Notes under the pieces: model-generated
What the model saw: the letters and a program-made list of their open reading frames with translations, nothing else
The model's database searches: none
What the model was told of the DNA's origin: nothing
Source: JBAROU01 sp049642385
GTDB lineage: Bacteria > Chloroflexota > Dehalococcoidia > DSTF01 > RBG-16-68-14
Length of the DNA stretch: 9,740 nucleotides
Direction of reading: 5' to 3'
Assembly (NCBI GenBank): GCA_049642385.1
Contig: JBAROU010000123.1
Location: 1 to 9,740, forward strand
Program-made: the position numbers and the translations under genes
Shown: one piece after another, positions 7,918 to 9,740 of the stretch
Position numbering within the stretch: position 1 is the first letter of the stretch
Layout of the letters: each line of letters begins with the position of its first letter

Positions 7918-8784
7918 GAGCTCGTTTAGAAACTCCCGCAGCGCTGCATACGTTTCCTCGGGCTTCTCCTCCGGCAGGAAGTGACCGCAGGGCAGCTCCA
8001 CGGCGCGCAAGTCATCGGCCCATTCGCGCCAAACCTCCGTCGGAGCGCGCAGAGCGAGCGTGCGCCCGTAGAGCGCCAGCGTAGGGCAGGCGATCGTGCG
8101 CTTGCCGTAGTCGGCTGAGTCGAGCTCGAAGTCGATAGATGCACCGGCGCGGTAGTCTTCGCAGCTTGCATGGATCGTCGCCTCATCGAAGCAGCGCAGG
8201 TATGCCCCAAGCGCCTGCTTGTCGTAGGCGTCGAGGCCGCTTCCGCTCCAGCGGGCAAGGCAGTTGCGCAGGAAGTACTCGCGTTCGGCGCCGATGAGAC
8301 GCTCGGGCAGGTCGTATGGCTGGATCAGGAAGAACCAGTGATAGGTGACCGTCGCTAACCCCTTATTCACGTTCGTGAACATTGCATAGGTCGGGACGAT
8401 ATCGAGCACAGAGAGCCCCGTCACGCGTTCCGGATGGTCGAGCGCCATTCGATACGCGACACGTCCTCCGCGGTCATGGCCGACGACGGCGAAGCGCTCG
8501 AAGCCAAGCGCTTGCATAACTTCGACGCCATCCTGAGCCATCGCTCGTTTGCTATAGGTCGAATGGTCGGGCTCGCCGAACGGCTTCGAGCTATCGCCGT
8601 AGCCACGCAGGTCGGGAGCGATAACCGTGAACTCGCCGGCAAGCCGGGGCGCCACGCGGTGCCACATCAGGTGGCTTTGCGGGTAACCGTGCAGCAAGAG
8701 CACCGGCGGCCCTTCGCCCCCGACAGCCAGGTTGATTGTCGCTCCGCTCGTCTCGATGCGCCTGCGCTCGAAGCCCTCGAACAT
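7915..8784 (-). CDS. Alpha/beta hydrolase, fluoroacetate dehalogenase-like
   Basis: A 289-residue cytoplasmic alpha/beta-hydrolase with the opening MFEGFERRRIETS and the HGYPQ oxyanion turn (32-36). The nucleophile elbow GHDRGGR gives Asp104 with Arg105 and Arg108. Asp128 in LDIVPT is the likely triad acid, His149-Trp150 and Tyr211 lie in the cap, and His268 in CGHF is the base. From memory, in the Burkholderia FA1 fluoroacetate dehalogenase the matching residues are Asp104, Arg105, Arg108, Asp128, His149, Trp150, Tyr212 and His271; Arg105/Arg108 hold the carboxylate and His149/Trp150/Tyr212 the fluoride. The full match predicts hydrolysis of haloacetates to glycolate. Related epoxide hydrolases share part of this pattern, so the substrate is inferred. 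It is convergent with the RCC1-repeat gene. Confidence 0.88.
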   Translation of the reverse strand: MFEGFERRRIETSGATINLAVGGEGPPVLLLHGYPQSHLMWHRVAPRLAGEFTVIAPDLRGYGDSSKPFGEPDHSTYSKRAMAQDGVEVMQALGFERFAVVGHDRGGRVAYRMALDHPERVTGLSVLDIVPTYAMFTNVNKGLATVTYHWFFLIQPYDLPERLIGAEREYFLRNCLARWSGSGLDAYDKQALGAYLRCFDEATIHASCEDYRAGASIDFELDSADYGKRTIACPTLALYGRTLALRAPTEVWREWADDLRAVELPCGHFLPEEKPEETYAALREFLNEL

Positions 8785-8793
8785 GGCCGCACG

Positions 8794-8802
8794 ATTGTAT
8801 CA
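8794..8802 (-). promoter_or_regulatory. Extended -10 promoter of the hydrolase
   Basis: Minus-strand TGATACAAT is an extended -10 element (TGN plus five of six -10 matches). It ends nine bases before the ATG at 8784, so transcription would start about three bases before the start codon and the message would be leaderless or nearly so. No -35 box is seen, as is common for extended -10 promoters, and no ribosome site precedes the ATG, which agrees. Confidence 0.5.
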
Positions 8803-8840
8803 TGTGTATCACGCCCCCTCCGCGGCCATGCAGAGAAGTT

Positions 8841-8874
8841 TGTTTTGCAAAAACGCCTGTTTTTTGCCTACGCC
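8841..8874 (+). repeat. AT-rich 17-base tandem repeat with inverted repeat
   Basis: Two adjacent 17-base units both begin TGTTTT and end ACGCC (8841-8857 and 8858-8874), identical at 11 of 17 positions. Within them TTTTGCAAAA (8843-8852) is a perfect palindrome, and GCAAAAA (8847-8853) pairs with TTTTTGC (8861-8867). The patch is strikingly AT-rich for this genome and lies about 45 bases upstream of the hydrolase -10, so regulator binding or DNA bending is plausible. Confidence 0.5.
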
Positions 8875-9060
8875 GATGCGCAATCAACTCCCCGGTCCTT
8901 TGTGGTCATTCTATTGCAACTTGGACTGAAGCAGGCGGCTTTGCTGGCGCATGGGATTGTGTTGCAGCCTCCGGTCGGGCGGCAGGGGTGCGACCCATCA
9001 TACCGACGGCAGGTGCCCTCTGCGTCTGGCAGCTCCCTGGCTGGCCGGCTAGCCTGGCTG

Positions 9061-9069
9061 TGGTACAGT
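9061..9069 (+). promoter_or_regulatory. Possible extended -10 of the winged-helix/proteasome-like pair
   Basis: TGGTACAGT fits TGN plus a -10 box with four of six matches. It lies 39 bases before the GTG at 9109. The -35 position 17 bases upstream reads CTGGCC, a poor match. Confidence 0.35.
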
Positions 9070-9097
9070 TGTGCTGACGGCACCGTCCGAGAGCTAG

Positions 9098-9105
9098 AAG
9101 GAGGG
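9098..9105 (+). promoter_or_regulatory. Ribosome binding site that sets the GTG start at 9109
   Basis: AAGGAGGG, identical to the site of the aldolase gene, lies three bases before GTG 9109. It decides this start over the much longer open frame upstream, which has no signal. Confidence 0.75.
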
Positions 9106-9108
9106 AGT

Positions 9109-9540
9109 GTGCTGAGCCGAGACGACTGGCTGCTGCTGTTCATCGGCATTCCTGGTGGGAAGTTCTACACCGACCAGATCAGGGTGATGAAGGGCATGTT
9201 CCTGCTGGACAAGGAGGGGCCGCAGGAATTGCGCGACCTCTACGACTTCCGACCCTACGACTACGGCCCGTTCGACACACAGGTCTACCGCGACCTGGAT
9301 CGACTCGAAGCCCTGGGCCTCATCGAGGTCAGCCAGATCGTCGGGACGAACCGGCAGGTCTACGGGCTGACGGCCAAGGGCGAGGAACGCATGAAGCAAG
9401 TGCTGGATGAGGCACCGCAACACGTCGTCGAGGCCCTGCGCCAGATCAAGGAGCTTGTCACCTCCCGACACTTCACCAGCTTGCTCCAGTACGTCTACAA
9501 GAAGTACCCCGCATACGCGGCGCGCACCGTGATGCACTGA
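9109..9540 (+). CDS. Small winged-helix-like protein of unknown function
   Basis: A 143-residue protein starting at GTG. It has no signal peptide or membrane segment. Residues 22-34 (DQIRVMKGMFLLD) and the block DFRPYDYGPFDTQVYRDLDRL (46-66), then a turn LGLIEVS and YGLTAKGEERM (85-95), have the look of a winged-helix fold: helices, a recognition-type helix after YGPF, then a wing ending in the T-x-x-G turn common to PadR- and YwgA/DUF4065-like proteins. The end LLQYVYKKYPAYAART (125-140) matches my memory of small uncharacterised proteins in bacteria and archaea. DNA binding is possible but not shown. Its stop overlaps the next start as TGATG, so the two are translationally coupled. I cannot give a precise family. 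Confidence 0.75.
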   Translation: MLSRDDWLLLFIGIPGGKFYTDQIRVMKGMFLLDKEGPQELRDLYDFRPYDYGPFDTQVYRDLDRLEALGLIEVSQIVGTNRQVYGLTAKGEERMKQVLDEAPQHVVEALRQIKELVTSRHFTSLLQYVYKKYPAYAARTVMH

Positions 9541-9740
9541 TGACCCTCATCCTGGCGCTGGACTGCGCCGACGGGATGATCCTCGCCTCGGATGGACAGG
9601 CGACCATCGGCACGGCGGGCCAGCCCCTGAAGGGGCCTATCGACAAGATCTTCTGCCCCTGGCAGAACGTCGCCTGGGGCTCCTCCGGTCACGTCGGCGT
9701 TGCCCAGCACGCTGCCCACGTGATGGAGCAGGCGTTCCCG
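9540..9740 (+). CDS. Proteasome beta-like Ntn hydrolase, partial at window edge
   Basis: The first 67 residues of a protein cut by the window end. It opens M-TLILALDCADGMILASDGQAT. With the initiator Met removed, Thr1 is at the N-terminus, Asp17 falls in ASDGQAT as in proteasome beta subunits (Asp/Glu17), and a lysine in DKIF (Lys35; Lys33 in the family) follows the second strand. WGSSGHVGVAQHAAHVMEQ then corresponds to the Gly-rich turn and first helix (aGxxGdaq...). This is the N-terminal-nucleophile hydrolase fold of 20S proteasome beta subunits, HslV and bacterial proteasome-like proteins. No propeptide is present, so Met removal would expose Thr1 directly. It is coupled to the winged-helix gene. 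Whether it is a true proteasome, an HslV or a stand-alone peptidase cannot be told from the fragment. Confidence 0.72.
   Translation, partial: MTLILALDCADGMILASDGQATIGTAGQPLKGPIDKIFCPWQNVAWGSSGHVGVAQHAAHVMEQAFP

Larger units (their letters stand above)
8785..9108. other. Divergent intergenic region, 324 bases
   Basis: This separates the leftward hydrolase from the rightward winged-helix gene. It holds the hydrolase extended -10, an AT-rich repeat patch (8841-8874), then about 190 bases without any gene I can support. A CTGGC-rich patch with GGCCGGCTAGCC lies at 9039-9060, and a possible promoter for the right-hand pair at 9061-9069. A plus-strand frame runs open through it into the winged-helix gene but has no start signal and no recognisable protein. 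Confidence 0.6.

Noticed and set aside
8434..9108. A long upstream extension of the winged-helix gene frame
   Set aside because: The extension is antisense to the hydrolase and then crosses intergenic DNA without any start signal; the AAGGAGGG before GTG 9109 fixes the real start.

Overview
This is a GC-rich bacterial chromosomal window. I read it as Chloroflexota, probably a Dehalococcoidia-like lineage. Two things support that. First, the secreted repeat protein at 6093-7733 ends in a dockerin-like tail (DWDGDGCSDLRE, then paired ARFGTHG / TQFGHTC helices) that I associate with secreted proteins of that group. Second, there is a housekeeping block of pyrG, a transaldolase-family gene and rho on one strand. 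The taxonomic call is inference from memory, not a search result.

Left block (200-4200, all minus strand). CTP synthase (pyrG), a fructose-6-phosphate aldolase/transaldolase-like enzyme, and transcription terminator Rho are transcribed leftward in that order. Visible signals include a perfect TTGACA box with a 17-bp spacer to TAGCAT just ahead of pyrG, a strong ribosome site ahead of the aldolase, and two TTGACATT copies ahead of rho. Rho most likely starts at an internal GTG (1471), not at the ATG at 1558.

Middle block (4484-6042, minus strand). An acyl-CoA-dehydrogenase-like flavoprotein is translationally coupled (TGATG) to a 78-residue MoaD/ThiS-type ubiquitin-fold protein ending in Gly-Gly. 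Just upstream of the dehydrogenase lies a previously hidden 20-codon, stop-terminated copy of the start of that same small gene, so the dehydrogenase is flanked by one whole and one broken copy.

Right block (6093-9740). A secreted seven-repeat RCC1-type beta-propeller protein (plus strand) ends at a strong hairpin. It faces an alpha/beta hydrolase (minus strand) that carries every residue I recall as diagnostic of fluoroacetate dehalogenase. Between them is a short coding-like remnant on the minus strand. A 324-bp divergent intergenic region with an AT-rich 17-bp tandem repeat leads into a plus-strand pair: a small winged-helix-like protein coupled by TGATG to the start of a proteasome-beta-like Ntn hydrolase, which the window edge cuts off. 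This last pair is the best candidate for an undescribed system, and its remaining genes lie outside the window.
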